DNA of 64,000 bases. It comes from DATBLE01 sp046734335. GTDB taxonomy: Bacteria; Actinomycetota; Thermoleophilia; Gaiellales; Gaiellaceae. The notes under the pieces were generated by a model that had not been told where the DNA came from, did no database searches, and was given only the letters and a program-made list of their open reading frames with translations. The stretch's first letter is position 1; each line of letters opens with the position of its first letter. A program made the translations under genes and the position numbers. Positions 35,952-45,860 of this stretch are shown one piece after another. The DNA is taken from assembly GCA_046734335.1 (NCBI GenBank), contig JBKPRA010000010.1:1-64000 (forward strand), given 5' to 3'.

Positions 35952-37031
35952 ATGGCACGGACGGTTGTTCTGGTCGGAACCCGGAAGGGGTGCTTCCTGT
36001 TCGAAAGCGACGAGACCCGGCGTGACTGGCAGATGCGCGGGCCGTTCTGCGAGGGCTGGCCTGTCTACCACGCCGTCTACGACGCCGCGAGCGGCTCGAT
36101 CTACGCGGCTGCGGCGAGCGAGTGGCACGGCTCTGCGGTCTGGCGGAGCCCTGACCTGGGGGAGACGTGGGAGCACTCGAGCGAGGGCCTGGCCTACGAG
36201 GCGGAGGGCGAGAAGAAGATGTCGAAGGTGTCGAACCTGGCCGTCAAGAACGGTCGGGTGCTCGCCGGGGTCGAGATGCCGGGGATCTTCGAGAGCAAGG
36301 ACGGCGGCAAGACGTTCTCGCTGCTGACGACGCTCGCTGGACAGCCCGGGAGCGAGGGCTGGGACGACCCCGCGAACCAGCCGCCGGGGCACCTCGGTAT
36401 CTCCGCGATCATGTTCGACCCCGAGCAGGACGAGCGCTTCTGGGCGATCGTGCAGGGAGTCGGGCTCTTCGAAACCCAGGACGACGCGAAGACGTGGGCT
36501 CCTCGCAACAGGGGCCTGCGTGCCGACTGGCCGCGCGACCACGAGGACGTGGGCTTCTGCGTCCACAAGCTCGCCCGCTCGCCCGTCGACGGCGACCGCA
36601 TGTACCAGCAGAACCACGTCGGGATGCACCGCAGCGACGACTGCGGCCACACGTGGACGGAGATCACCGAGGGGCTGCCGACCGAGTTCGGCTTCGCCGC
36701 GGCGACTCATCCGCACGACCGCGAGACGTTCTACGTGATCCCGCTCGATCCAGGCCACGGCCGCACGATGCCGGAGGGACACGCCTCGGTCTGGCGGACG
36801 CAGGACGCGGGGGAGAGCTGGCAGCGGCTCGATAAGGGCCTGCCGAAACACGACGCTTGGGTCGGCGTGCTGCGCGAGGGCATGGCCATGGACACCCACG
36901 AGTCGCCCGGGCTCTATTTCGGGACGAGCACAGGGCAGGTCTTCGCCAGCGCGGACGAGGGTGGGAGCTGGACCGAGATCGCGAGCTACCTGCCCGCGAT
37001 CTCCTCGGTCGAAGTCGCGATCGTCGACTAG
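35952..37031 (+). CDS. BNR/sialidase-fold beta-propeller protein
   Basis: 359 residues. Repeated Asp-box-like motifs (RSPDLGETWEH, SKDGGKTFS, TQDDAKTWA, RSDDCGHTWTE, RTQDAGESWQ, SADEGGSWTE; S/T-x-D-x-G-x-T-W/F) mark about six propeller blades, as in sialidases and glycosyl-hydrolase-like BNR proteins. The Arg triad and Tyr/Glu of true sialidases are not evident, and there is no signal peptide, so it is probably cytoplasmic and not a sialidase. AGGTGAGG precedes the ATG. The next gene, a ubiquitin-like MoaD/ThiS protein, starts nine bases after the stop. Confidence 0.8.
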   Translation: MARTVVLVGTRKGCFLFESDETRRDWQMRGPFCEGWPVYHAVYDAASGSIYAAAASEWHGSAVWRSPDLGETWEHSSEGLAYEAEGEKKMSKVSNLAVKNGRVLAGVEMPGIFESKDGGKTFSLLTTLAGQPGSEGWDDPANQPPGHLGISAIMFDPEQDERFWAIVQGVGLFETQDDAKTWAPRNRGLRADWPRDHEDVGFCVHKLARSPVDGDRMYQQNHVGMHRSDDCGHTWTEITEGLPTEFGFAAATHPHDRETFYVIPLDPGHGRTMPEGHASVWRTQDAGESWQRLDKGLPKHDAWVGVLREGMAMDTHESPGLYFGTSTGQVFASADEGGSWTEIASYLPAISSVEVAIVD

Positions 37032-37039
37032 GCGGCGAG

Positions 37040-37303
37040 ATGGCCGATGTCTTCCTCCCATCCACGCTGCCCCCGCTCTTCCCGGGCCTGCCGCGGCGCC
37101 TCGAGCTGGACGCAGCGACCGTCGACGAGGTCGTCGCACAGCTCGACGCGTCGTGGCCGGGCCTGCGCGATCGCCTCTGCGAGCCCGGCCCGGCCATCCG
37201 GCCGCACATCCACTTCTACGTCGACCGGGAGCGGGCAGCGCTCGATACGCCGCTCGAGCCTCGCTCCCGGGTCGACGTGATCGCGGCAATCAGCGGCGGC
37301 TGA
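37040..37303 (+). CDS. MoaD/ThiS-like ubiquitin-fold sulfur carrier
   Basis: 87 residues ending in SGG: the exposed Gly-Gly C-terminus needed for thiocarboxylation. The fold pattern DVFLPSTLPPLFPG ... LELDAATVDEVVAQLDASWPGLRDRL ... SRVDVIAAISGG fits MoaD/ThiS. No MoaE, ThiG or E1-like activating enzyme is nearby. Its only neighbour is the BNR propeller gene, which suggests a dedicated partnership. Confidence 0.8.
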   Translation: MADVFLPSTLPPLFPGLPRRLELDAATVDEVVAQLDASWPGLRDRLCEPGPAIRPHIHFYVDRERAALDTPLEPRSRVDVIAAISGG

Positions 37304-37323
37304 GACACGAGGTCCGCTCGCTT

Positions 37324-37351
37324 CACGGGGGAAACGGCCGATTTCCCCGTG
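37324..37351 (+). terminator. Stem-loop after the BNR-MoaD unit
   Basis: CACGGGGGAAA (37324-37334) pairs with TTTCCCCGTG (37342-37351) with one bulged G and a seven-base loop. No T-run follows, so termination is plausible but unproven. Confidence 0.45.
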
Positions 37352-37488
37352 TGCCCCCTTCCCTGACCCGGTGTACCTCAGAGCTGGCTGGCTGCGGCGG
37401 CCGCCAGGTCGGCCGCGGCCACGATTTCCGTCGGGCCCGATCCACCTGCGGTTGCTATCCTGCTGAAACCACATTTCACCGGCTTGGC

Positions 37489-37513
37489 GAAATGGGCGCG
37501 CGGCGCCCATTTC
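37489..37513 (+). promoter_or_regulatory. Perfect hairpin in the rimP-nusA-infB leader
   Basis: GAAATGGGCGC (37489-37499) pairs perfectly with GCGCCCATTTC (37503-37513) around a three-base loop, followed by TTGTG and then the rimP SD AGGAGG (37520-37525). A possible -10 (TATCCT, 37456-37461) lies upstream, so the hairpin is in the mRNA leader. It may be a weak terminator or an RNA control site. Confidence 0.55.
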
Positions 37514-37529
37514 TTGTGTAGGAGGTCAG

Positions 37530-37976
37530 TTGGCAGCAGTCCACGAGCGGGAGCGAGAGTTGACGAGAGAGGTGACACAGACCGTGGAGCAGGGCCTCCC
37601 GGACGTCGAGATCCTCGCCGTCGAGCTCTCCGGACGCGAGCGGTTCACGGTCTACATCGACCATGCCGGAGGCGTAGACCACGCGCTCTGCGAGCGGGTC
37701 ACCAACCTGCTCCGCGGCTACCTGGACCGCTACACGGTGGACGTTTCCTCGCCTGGCTTCGAGCGGCCTCTGCGCACGCCGGCGCACTTCCGCAACGCGA
37801 TCGGGCGCACGGTCGCCGTGCGCACGGAGCACGAGCTGGGAGGCAGGAAGAAGTTTCGCGGCACCGTCGCCGCGGCCGGGAGCGGAGGTCTGGCGCTCGA
37901 CGTCGCGAGCGGCGAGCGCGTGCAGATCCCGTACCAGGAGATCGTGCGGGGCAACCTCGTCGACGAAGGGCAATGA
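37530..37976 (+). CDS. rimP: Ribosome maturation factor RimP
   Basis: 148 residues from TTG 37530 with AGGAGG four bases upstream. The N-terminal domain (VEQGLPDVEILAVELSGRERFTVYID) and YTVDVSSPGFERPLRTPAHF match RimP; an SH3-like C-terminal domain (KKFRGTVAAAGSGGLALDV ... QIPYQEIVRGNLV) follows. It assists 30S subunit assembly. First gene of the nusA operon. Confidence 0.93.
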   Translation: MAAVHERERELTREVTQTVEQGLPDVEILAVELSGRERFTVYIDHAGGVDHALCERVTNLLRGYLDRYTVDVSSPGFERPLRTPAHFRNAIGRTVAVRTEHELGGRKKFRGTVAAAGSGGLALDVASGERVQIPYQEIVRGNLVDEGQ

Positions 37977-37989
37977 CGCAGGAAGGACT

Positions 37990-39438
37990 GTGACTGAGAT
38001 GAGCAGAGAGATCATCGAAGCGGTCAGGACGATCGAGAAGGAGAAGGGGATCGAGGAGGACACCTTGATCCACGCGCTCGAGGACGCCCTCCAGGCCGCA
38101 TACAAGAAGACCCCGGGCTCGTCGCGGCACGCCAGCGTCGAGCTCGACCCGGACAGCGGCGACTTCCGCGTCTACGCGATCGAGCTTCCGAAGGACATCG
38201 AGGAGCGCCTGATCGAAGAGGCGCGCGAGCGGGCGATCACCGAGCTCGAGGAGCAGGAGCTGGAGACCGGCGAGCACTCACACGTGCTCGTCTCCGACGA
38301 CGACCTGCAGATCGACTGGTCGGATGTCGATCCGGCGCTGGTCAAGCGCACCGACGTCACACCCGAGAACTTCGGGCGGATCGCGGCGCAGACCGCGAAG
38401 CAGGTGATTCTGCAGCGGATCCGCGAGGCGGAGCGCGAGATGATGTACGAGGAGTACATCGACCGTGTCAGCGAGGTCGTCACCGGCATCGTTCAGCAGG
38501 CCGGCGACCGCAACAACGTCCTCGTCGACCTCGGCAAGGTGGAGGCGCTGCTGCCGCGCTCCGAGCAGGTCGACGGCGAGCGCTACGAGCAGGGCTCGCG
38601 CATCAAGGCCGTGATCACCGAGGTCCGCTCCGGCACGAAGGGGCCGCAGGTGATCCTGTCGCGGCGCGACCCGGAGCTGATCCGCACGCTGTTCGAGCTC
38701 GAGGTGCCAGAGATCGCCGACGGGCTCGTCGACATCAAGGGCGTCGCGCGCGAGCCCGGCTACCGGTCGAAGATCGCGGTCGAGTCGCACGCCCAGGGCG
38801 TCGACCCGGTCGGCGCGTGCGTCGGCCCGCGCGGCTCGCGCGTGCGCATGGTCGTCTCCGAGTTGCGTGGCGAGAAGATCGACATCATCCCGTGGAACCC
38901 CGAGCCCGCGCGGTTCGTCGCGAAGGCGCTGTCGCCGGCACGGGTCCGCGAGGTCTACATCGACGACGACACCCGCGAGGCGACCGTCATCGTCCCGGAC
39001 GACCAGCTCGCGCTGGCGATCGGCAAGGAGGGCCTGAACGCCCGGCTTGCCGCCCGCCTGACGGGTTGGAAGGTCGACATCCAGTCCGACACCGAGTTCG
39101 CGCAGGCGGAGGCGGAGGCCGCGTTCGCCGGTGCGGACGGCGACGACTTCACCGGTCGTTGTGTCGCGATCCTGTCCACCGGCAAGCGCTGCCCCAACGC
39201 GGCGCTGCCGGGCTCGCGCTTCTGCGGCGTCCCGGCGCACCAGGAGCTCGCCCAGCGCGAGGCCGCGGGCGAGGATCTCGGCGACCAGATCGTCCAGCCC
39301 GGAGTCGTCGAGGCGGAAGACGATGGCGCCGAGGTCGTGTCGGACGACGCGTCGGACGCCGGTGCCCACCCCCAGGACGAGCAGGGAGCGGCCGAGGCCG
39401 CGGTGGCGGTCTCGGAGGAGGGCGAACCCTCGGCGTGA
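37990..39438 (+). CDS. nusA: Transcription factor NusA with C-terminal Cys-rich module
   Basis: 482 residues. The NusA N-terminal domain (about 1-130), S1 (about 140-205, VVTGIVQQAGDRNNVLVDLG) and two KH domains (ACVGPRGSRVRMVVSEL; LAIGKEGLNARLAARLTGW) are complete. After KH2 comes an unusual insert (about 385-420) with RCVAILSTGKRCPNAALPGSRFCGVPAHQ cut into three Cys plus a His: a likely small zinc-binding knuckle not present in E. coli or Mycobacterium NusA. An acidic Ala/Glu-rich tail of about 60 residues follows. Start GTG 37990 (AAGGA upstream) or ATG 37999. Confidence 0.95.
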   Translation: MTEMSREIIEAVRTIEKEKGIEEDTLIHALEDALQAAYKKTPGSSRHASVELDPDSGDFRVYAIELPKDIEERLIEEARERAITELEEQELETGEHSHVLVSDDDLQIDWSDVDPALVKRTDVTPENFGRIAAQTAKQVILQRIREAEREMMYEEYIDRVSEVVTGIVQQAGDRNNVLVDLGKVEALLPRSEQVDGERYEQGSRIKAVITEVRSGTKGPQVILSRRDPELIRTLFELEVPEIADGLVDIKGVAREPGYRSKIAVESHAQGVDPVGACVGPRGSRVRMVVSELRGEKIDIIPWNPEPARFVAKALSPARVREVYIDDDTREATVIVPDDQLALAIGKEGLNARLAARLTGWKVDIQSDTEFAQAEAEAAFAGADGDDFTGRCVAILSTGKRCPNAALPGSRFCGVPAHQELAQREAAGEDLGDQIVQPGVVEAEDDGAEVVSDDASDAGAHPQDEQGAAEAAVAVSEEGEPSA

Positions 39439-39698
39439 GCGAGCCGGTACGCACCTGCGCGGGCTGTGGGCGAAAGGCGCCGCAGTCGGAGCTCCGTCGC
39501 TTCGTCGCGAAGGATGGAGTGCTGACGCCCGGGCGTGTCGAGCCCGGCCGCGGCGTGTACACGTGTCGGCGCCTGGCCTGCTTCGAGCGGGCCGCCGACA
39601 AGCGTGCATTCGCACGCGTGTTGCGCCGTCCCGTCCACGTCCAGCCGTCGCTGTCCGCGCTCTACACTCCCCACATGGTCGAGGTGGCCAATGGCTGA
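39435..39698 (+). CDS. ylxR: YlxR (DUF448) family RNA-binding protein
   Basis: 87 residues from GTG 39435, overlapping the nusA stop. RTCAGCGRKAPQSELRRFV, GRGVYTCRRLACFERAADK: the conserved GRGxYxC signature. YlxR lies between nusA and infB in most Gram-positives and has been linked to RNase P activity. Confidence 0.92.
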   Translation: MSEPVRTCAGCGRKAPQSELRRFVAKDGVLTPGRVEPGRGVYTCRRLACFERAADKRAFARVLRRPVHVQPSLSALYTPHMVEVANG

Positions 39699-41628
39699 CG
39701 GCCCGAAGCGACCGATCAGGCCGCGGCAGGGCGGCGGTCCCGGGCGCAGGCGCCGTGTGGTAATCGACACCGGCGCGGCACGCCCGCGCGACGACCGCCG
39801 CGCACGCGACCAGCGGGGGGCGGCGCCGCCGAAGCAGCCGCGCGAGGTCGTCCAGCCGACCGGACCGGTGAGCCTGGAATCGGGAATCACTGTCCGCGAC
39901 TTCTCCCAGGCGCTCGGCGTGGGGATGCAGGACATCATCAAGATCCTGATGGGCCTCGGCGCCCTGAAGACGGCGACGCAGTCGCTGACCGACGACGAGG
40001 TCGAGCTGCTCGCTGCAGAGCTGAAGCGCGAGATCACGATCAAGCACGCCGGTGACGAGGACGTCGAGCCGGAGATTGTCGAGGATGACCCCGAAGACCT
40101 CGTCCCGCGCCCGCCCGTGGTCACGATCATGGGCCACGTCGACCACGGCAAGACCACGCTGCTCGACGCCATCCGCAACGCGAAAGTGGTCGAGACCGAG
40201 GCGGGCGGGATCACCCAGCACATCGGCGCGTACCAGGTGCCCGTCGACGGCCGGAAAGTGACATTCCTGGACACGCCGGGCCACGAGGCATTCACGGCCA
40301 TGCGTGCCCGCGGCGCGAAGGTCACGGACATCGCCGTCCTGGTGGTCGCCGCCGACGACGGGGTCATGCCGCAGACGAAGGAGTCGATCGCGCACGCGCG
40401 CGCAGCCGCGGTGCCGATTGTGGTTGCGGTGAACAAGATCGACCTGCCCGACGCCAACCCCGATCGGGTGCTTGGCGACCTCGCCGCCGAAGGACTGCAG
40501 CCCGAGGAGTGGGGCGGAGACATCCAGGTCGCGCGCGTCTCGGCGCGTGAGCAGACCGGCCTCGACGAGTTGCTCGACAAGGTGCTGCTGGTCGCCGACG
40601 CCGAGCTCGAGCTGCAGGCCAATCCGAAAGCGGAGGCGTCCGGGCCGATCATCGAGTCGAGGCTCGACGTCGGCCGCGGCCCGGTGGCGACGATGCTCGT
40701 CCAGCGCGGCACGCTCAAGGTCGGCGACGCCGTCGTCGCCGGCGACGCGTGGGGCAAGGTTCGGGCGCTGTACAACTACAAGGGCGAGAAGCTGAAGGAC
40801 GCGAGGCCGGGCGACCCGGTCGAGATCCTCGGCTTCGACAAGCCACCGCCGGCAGGCGAGCTCGCCAGGGTGGTCGAGACCGACCGGGAGGCACGCGATC
40901 TCGCACACAAGCGGGCCGAGCGCCTGCGCCGCGAGCAGTTCGCCGTCCGGCCGTCGTCGAGTGTCTCGCTCGAGAACCTGTTCGAGCAGCTCCAGGCCGG
41001 CGAGGTCAAGGATCTGAACCTCGTCGTCAAAGGCGACGTGCAGGGCTCGATCGAGGCAATCGTCGGCGAGCTCGCGAAGATCCAGCATCCCGAGGTCCGG
41101 GTGAACGTCATCCACCAAGGCGTCGGCGGGATCACGGAGAACGACGTGATGCTCGCCTCCGCGTCCGGCGGGATGATCCTCGGCTTCAACGTCCGGCCAA
41201 ACGCCGAGACACGCGCGCTTGCCGAGCGCGAAGGCGTGGAGATCCGGACGTACAACGTCATCTACCAGCTCACCGAGGACATCCAACAGGCACTCGTCGG
41301 CATGCTGACCGCCGTCACCACCGAGGAGACGATCGGCGAGGCCGAGGTTCGGGAGACCTTCCGTGCGTCCCGCGTGGGCACGATCGCCGGCTGCATGGTC
41401 ACGAGCGGTCTTGTCCGGCGTGGAGCGAACATCCGAATCGTGCGGGACGGCACGGTCGTCTACACCACGACGATCGACTCGCTCAAGCGCTTCCAGGACG
41501 ACGCCCGCGAGGTGCAGGAAGGCTTCGAGTGCGGCATCCACCTCGCCAACTACGACGACGTCAAGATCGGCGACGTGCTCGAAGTCTTCGAGACGCGCGA
41601 GATCGAGCGAACGTCTCTCGACTCCTAG
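39691..41628 (+). CDS. infB: Translation initiation factor IF-2
   Basis: 645 residues. Basic Arg/Pro-rich N-terminus (1-60), an IF2-N helical module (TVRDFSQALGVGMQDIIKILMG), G domain with GHVDHGKTT at 148-156, DTPGHEAF and NKIDLP, then domains II-IV with the C-terminal fMet-tRNA-binding domain. The N-terminal extension is short compared with most actinobacteria (often 900+ residues total). ATG overlaps the ylxR stop. Confidence 0.96.
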   Translation: MADGPKRPIRPRQGGGPGRRRRVVIDTGAARPRDDRRARDQRGAAPPKQPREVVQPTGPVSLESGITVRDFSQALGVGMQDIIKILMGLGALKTATQSLTDDEVELLAAELKREITIKHAGDEDVEPEIVEDDPEDLVPRPPVVTIMGHVDHGKTTLLDAIRNAKVVETEAGGITQHIGAYQVPVDGRKVTFLDTPGHEAFTAMRARGAKVTDIAVLVVAADDGVMPQTKESIAHARAAAVPIVVAVNKIDLPDANPDRVLGDLAAEGLQPEEWGGDIQVARVSAREQTGLDELLDKVLLVADAELELQANPKAEASGPIIESRLDVGRGPVATMLVQRGTLKVGDAVVAGDAWGKVRALYNYKGEKLKDARPGDPVEILGFDKPPPAGELARVVETDREARDLAHKRAERLRREQFAVRPSSSVSLENLFEQLQAGEVKDLNLVVKGDVQGSIEAIVGELAKIQHPEVRVNVIHQGVGGITENDVMLASASGGMILGFNVRPNAETRALAEREGVEIRTYNVIYQLTEDIQQALVGMLTAVTTEETIGEAEVRETFRASRVGTIAGCMVTSGLVRRGANIRIVRDGTVVYTTTIDSLKRFQDDAREVQEGFECGIHLANYDDVKIGDVLEVFETREIERTSLDS

Positions 41629-41647
41629 GGTCTGACCCCGTAGGAGT

Positions 41648-41670
41648 TCGACCCCAAAGGCCGGGGTCGA
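41648..41670 (+). terminator. Stem-loop after infB
   Basis: TCGACCCC (41648-41655) and GGGGTCGA (41663-41670) form a perfect eight-bp stem with a seven-base loop, 20 bases after the infB stop and before the convergent lacI-type gene. There is no T-run. It marks the point where the usual nusA-infB-rbfA operon is broken. Confidence 0.5.
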
Positions 41671-41695
41671 CGCGGTCTGTGGGGGCAGCCCCTGC

Positions 41696-42709
41696 CTACG
41701 CCCGAGCGGTCGAGCCGCCGACCCGCAACTTCGGCCGGTACTGCACATCGGGCATCGCGCCGCTCTGGCCCCCGATCAGGCCGAGCAGCGTGGACACCGC
41801 GGTCCGGGCGATATCGAGGATCGGTTGCTCCACGGTCGTCAGCGGGGGGTCGATCCAGGCGGCGGCCTCGATGCCGTCGAAGCCTACGATCGACACGTCC
41901 GCCGGTACGCGCAGCCCGCGGGCGGTCGCCTCCCGGAGCGCCCCGATCGCCATCAGGTCGCTCGAGCAGATCACCGCCGTCGGCGGCTCGGCCTTGTCCA
42001 GCAGCGCGCCCATAGCGGTTCGACCGCCCTCGACGCCGAAGTCGGCGTGCGCGACCAACCCGTTCGGCGAGATGCCCGCCGCGTCCAGGGCGATCTCCCG
42101 GCCCATCTCCTTCTCGCGGGTGGGGCGGAAGCGGCCCGGGCCGGCGACGAATCCGATCCGCCGGTGGCCGAGCTCGAGCAGGTGCTGGGTCGCTATCTGA
42201 CCGGCCGCGCGTTCGTCTACACCTACGTGCGGTACGTCGAGCGTCTCCACTGCGCCGTTGACGAACACGATGCGCGCCCCCTGGCCGACCAGGCGGGCGT
42301 AGTGACCGTGGTCCGCGCGCAGATCTGCCGCCTCGCTGGAGATGAAGATCATCCCGGCCACCCGCCGCTCGAGGAGCATCTGCATGTAGTCGGCCTCGGC
42401 GACCGTCGAGCCGCGGATGTTGCAGAGGATGGTGGCCAGGCCGGCTTTGGTGGCCTGCCGCTCCATCGCCTGCGCGAGTGCCGGGAAGATCGGGTTGGCG
42501 AGCTCGGGCACCAGCAGCCCGATCGCGCCGGTCCGGACGGAGCCCGGCGGCACGTACAGGAGCTCGCGGATCGCACGCTCCACTCGCTCGCGTGTCTCGC
42601 CGCGCACGCGGGCCGAGCCCGTGACCACCCGCGACGCGGTCGCGGTGCTGACGCCGGCCTTACGGGCGACGTCACGTAGCGTCGCCGTCTCTTGACGATC
42701 GGAGGACAT
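41696..42709 (-). CDS. LacI-family transcriptional repressor (maltodextrin regulator, MalR-like)
   Basis: 337 residues from ATG 42709 (GTG 42727 is possible). N-terminal HTH LRDVARKAGVSTATASRVV with hinge helix region VERAIRELLYVPP, then a periplasmic-binding-protein-like effector domain (IGLLVPELANPIFPALAQAME ... SIVGFDGIEAAAWIDPPLTTVEQP). Divergent from malE with 192 bp between the start codons, containing a promoter and a LacI-type operator. It probably represses the maltodextrin genes until a sugar binds. Confidence 0.9.
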   Translation of the reverse strand: MSSDRQETATLRDVARKAGVSTATASRVVTGSARVRGETRERVERAIRELLYVPPGSVRTGAIGLLVPELANPIFPALAQAMERQATKAGLATILCNIRGSTVAEADYMQMLLERRVAGMIFISSEAADLRADHGHYARLVGQGARIVFVNGAVETLDVPHVGVDERAAGQIATQHLLELGHRRIGFVAGPGRFRPTREKEMGREIALDAAGISPNGLVAHADFGVEGGRTAMGALLDKAEPPTAVICSSDLMAIGALREATARGLRVPADVSIVGFDGIEAAAWIDPPLTTVEQPILDIARTAVSTLLGLIGGQSGAMPDVQYRPKLRVGGSTARA

Positions 42710-42793
42710 GCCACGCTGATGAAACACGCTTGCCGACGGTTTCGCAACTTCGAGCCGCCGGAATTACGGAAAATCAAGCCATAGTTCGTCCGC

Positions 42794-42822
42794 TTGACAG
42801 CAGCGACCGCACAGCTTAGGGT
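42794..42822 (+). promoter_or_regulatory. Promoter of the maltodextrin operon
   Basis: TTGACA (42794-42799) and TAGGGT (42817-42822) with an ideal 17-bp spacer, about 80 bp before the malE start. The cleanest sigma-70-type promoter in the window together with the SOS promoter. Confidence 0.75.
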
Positions 42823-42840
42823 CGCGATGTTTCAGTCTTG

Positions 42841-42854
42841 TGAAAACCGTTTCA
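42841..42854 (+). promoter_or_regulatory. LacI-type operator
   Basis: TGAAAACCGTTTCA has perfect five-base arms TGAAA/TTTCA around ACCG, and lies about 12-25 bases after the predicted start of transcription. A repressor here would block elongation or clearance. A related half site TGTTTCA lies about ten bases upstream. Confidence 0.65.
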
Positions 42855-42901
42855 AGAGCACTTCGGGCGCAGAGCCGCCCGGAAGAAGGAGGACCTCTCA
42901 C

Positions 42902-44131
42902 ATGAAGGTGAACACGTGGCGCACGGCCATTGCGCTTATCACCGCGGCGCTCGTGGCGACCGTGGCGCTTTCGACGGCCGCCGCGTCGTCGAAGGCGCTC
43001 ACGCTGACGATCTGGACGGATGCGAACCGCGCTCCGGCCGTGACCAAGATCGCCAACAGCTGGGCCGCGGCCAACGGCGCGACCATCAAGGTGGTGACGA
43101 AGGACTTCGGGTCGATCCGCTCGAACCTCGGGACCGTCGCGGCCGCCGACGCCCCCGACGTCGTCCTGGCGGCGCACGACTGGACCGGAGAGCTCGCCGC
43201 CAACGGCCTCGTCGAGCCGCTCTACCCGTCCGTTGCGATCCGCAAGCAGTTCCCCAAGTACACGCTCGACGCGTTCTCGTACGGCACCGCTGTGAAGAAG
43301 CTGTACGGCATCCCCGTGCAGGTCGAGAACATCGCGCTGCTCGTGAACACGAAGATCGCGAAGGTGCCGACCACGTTCAAGCAGCTCGAGACCGCCGCGC
43401 TGGCGGCCAAGAAGAAGAACAAGCTCGCCTTCGGCATCTGCGTCCAGCAGGGCTCGGGCGGCGACGCCTACCACATGTATCCGTTCTTCGCCGGCCTCGG
43501 CGGCTACGTCTTCGGCGTGAACAAGGCCGGCAACCTCGACCCGTCGGACATCGGCGTGGCGAACCCGGCCTTCCTCAAGAACGCCTCTCTGATCGACAAG
43601 TGGAACAAGGAGGGGCTGATCAACTCGAAGACCGACTACGCGACCTGCAACACCTCGTTCACGAAGAACAAGGCGCCCTTCTGGATCACGGGCCCATGGG
43701 CCGTCTCCGACATCGAGAAGGCCGGCGTTAAGTTCCGCGCCGTGCAGGTCCCGGCGATCACGAAGGCCTCCGTGCCCTTCCTGGGCGTGAACGGCATGGC
43801 CGTCACCAAGTACGCGACCGCGCACAACGTCGACGCGGCTGCCAAGGACCTCGTGGTCAACTTCTTCTCGACGGCCTCGGCGCAGACCGCGCTCGCCGCT
43901 GCGGGCGGCCGGGCTCCGGCGAACATCAAGGCGAAGGCGACCGACCCGATCCTGGCCCAGTTCGGCGCGGCCGGCAAGGGCGGCGTCCCGATGCCGAACA
44001 TCCCCCAGATGGGCAGCGTCTGGAGCGATCTCGGCCAGGCGTGGGTCCGCTCGACGAAGGGCGCCGGCGCGATGCCGGCCAGGCGCTCCTTCCTCGGCGC
44101 GGCACGCTCGATCGCGTCGAAGATCGGCTGA
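42902..44131 (+). CDS. malE: Maltose/maltodextrin ABC transporter substrate-binding protein
   Basis: 409 residues with AAGGAGG before the ATG. Signal peptide TWRTAIALITAALVATVALS, then LTLTIWTDANRAPAVTKIANSWAA, DWTGELAANGLVEPL, YGIPVQVENIALLVNTK, NKAPFWITGPWAVSDIEKA: the extracellular MalE/solute-binding fold. There is no Cys after the signal, so no lipobox; most monoderm MalE proteins are lipoproteins. How it stays at the cell surface is unclear. Confidence 0.9.
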   Translation: MKVNTWRTAIALITAALVATVALSTAAASSKALTLTIWTDANRAPAVTKIANSWAAANGATIKVVTKDFGSIRSNLGTVAAADAPDVVLAAHDWTGELAANGLVEPLYPSVAIRKQFPKYTLDAFSYGTAVKKLYGIPVQVENIALLVNTKIAKVPTTFKQLETAALAAKKKNKLAFGICVQQGSGGDAYHMYPFFAGLGGYVFGVNKAGNLDPSDIGVANPAFLKNASLIDKWNKEGLINSKTDYATCNTSFTKNKAPFWITGPWAVSDIEKAGVKFRAVQVPAITKASVPFLGVNGMAVTKYATAHNVDAAAKDLVVNFFSTASAQTALAAAGGRAPANIKAKATDPILAQFGAAGKGGVPMPNIPQMGSVWSDLGQAWVRSTKGAGAMPARRSFLGAARSIASKIG

Positions 44132-44143
44132 GCCGACCATGAC

Positions 44144-44171
44144 GGAGCGGGCGCCCTCGGGCGCCCGCTCC
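44144..44171 (+). promoter_or_regulatory. Strong intercistronic hairpin between malE and malF
   Basis: GGAGCGGGCGCCC (44144-44156) and GGGCGCCCGCTCC (44159-44171) are perfect inverted repeats separated by TC, 13 bp of G+C-rich stem starting 12 bases after the malE stop. Such elements protect upstream mRNA and cause partial termination, which would raise binding-protein output over the permeases. Confidence 0.7.
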
Positions 44172-44195
44172 ACATTTCCGCCCGCCCCAGCCCAC

Positions 44196-45856
<1,661 letters not shown>

Positions 45857-45860
<4 letters not shown>

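Noticed and set aside
44139..44195. Longest malF start at ATG 44139
   Set aside because: It would translate through a 13-bp perfect hairpin and has no RBS; a later start is preferred, though not proven.
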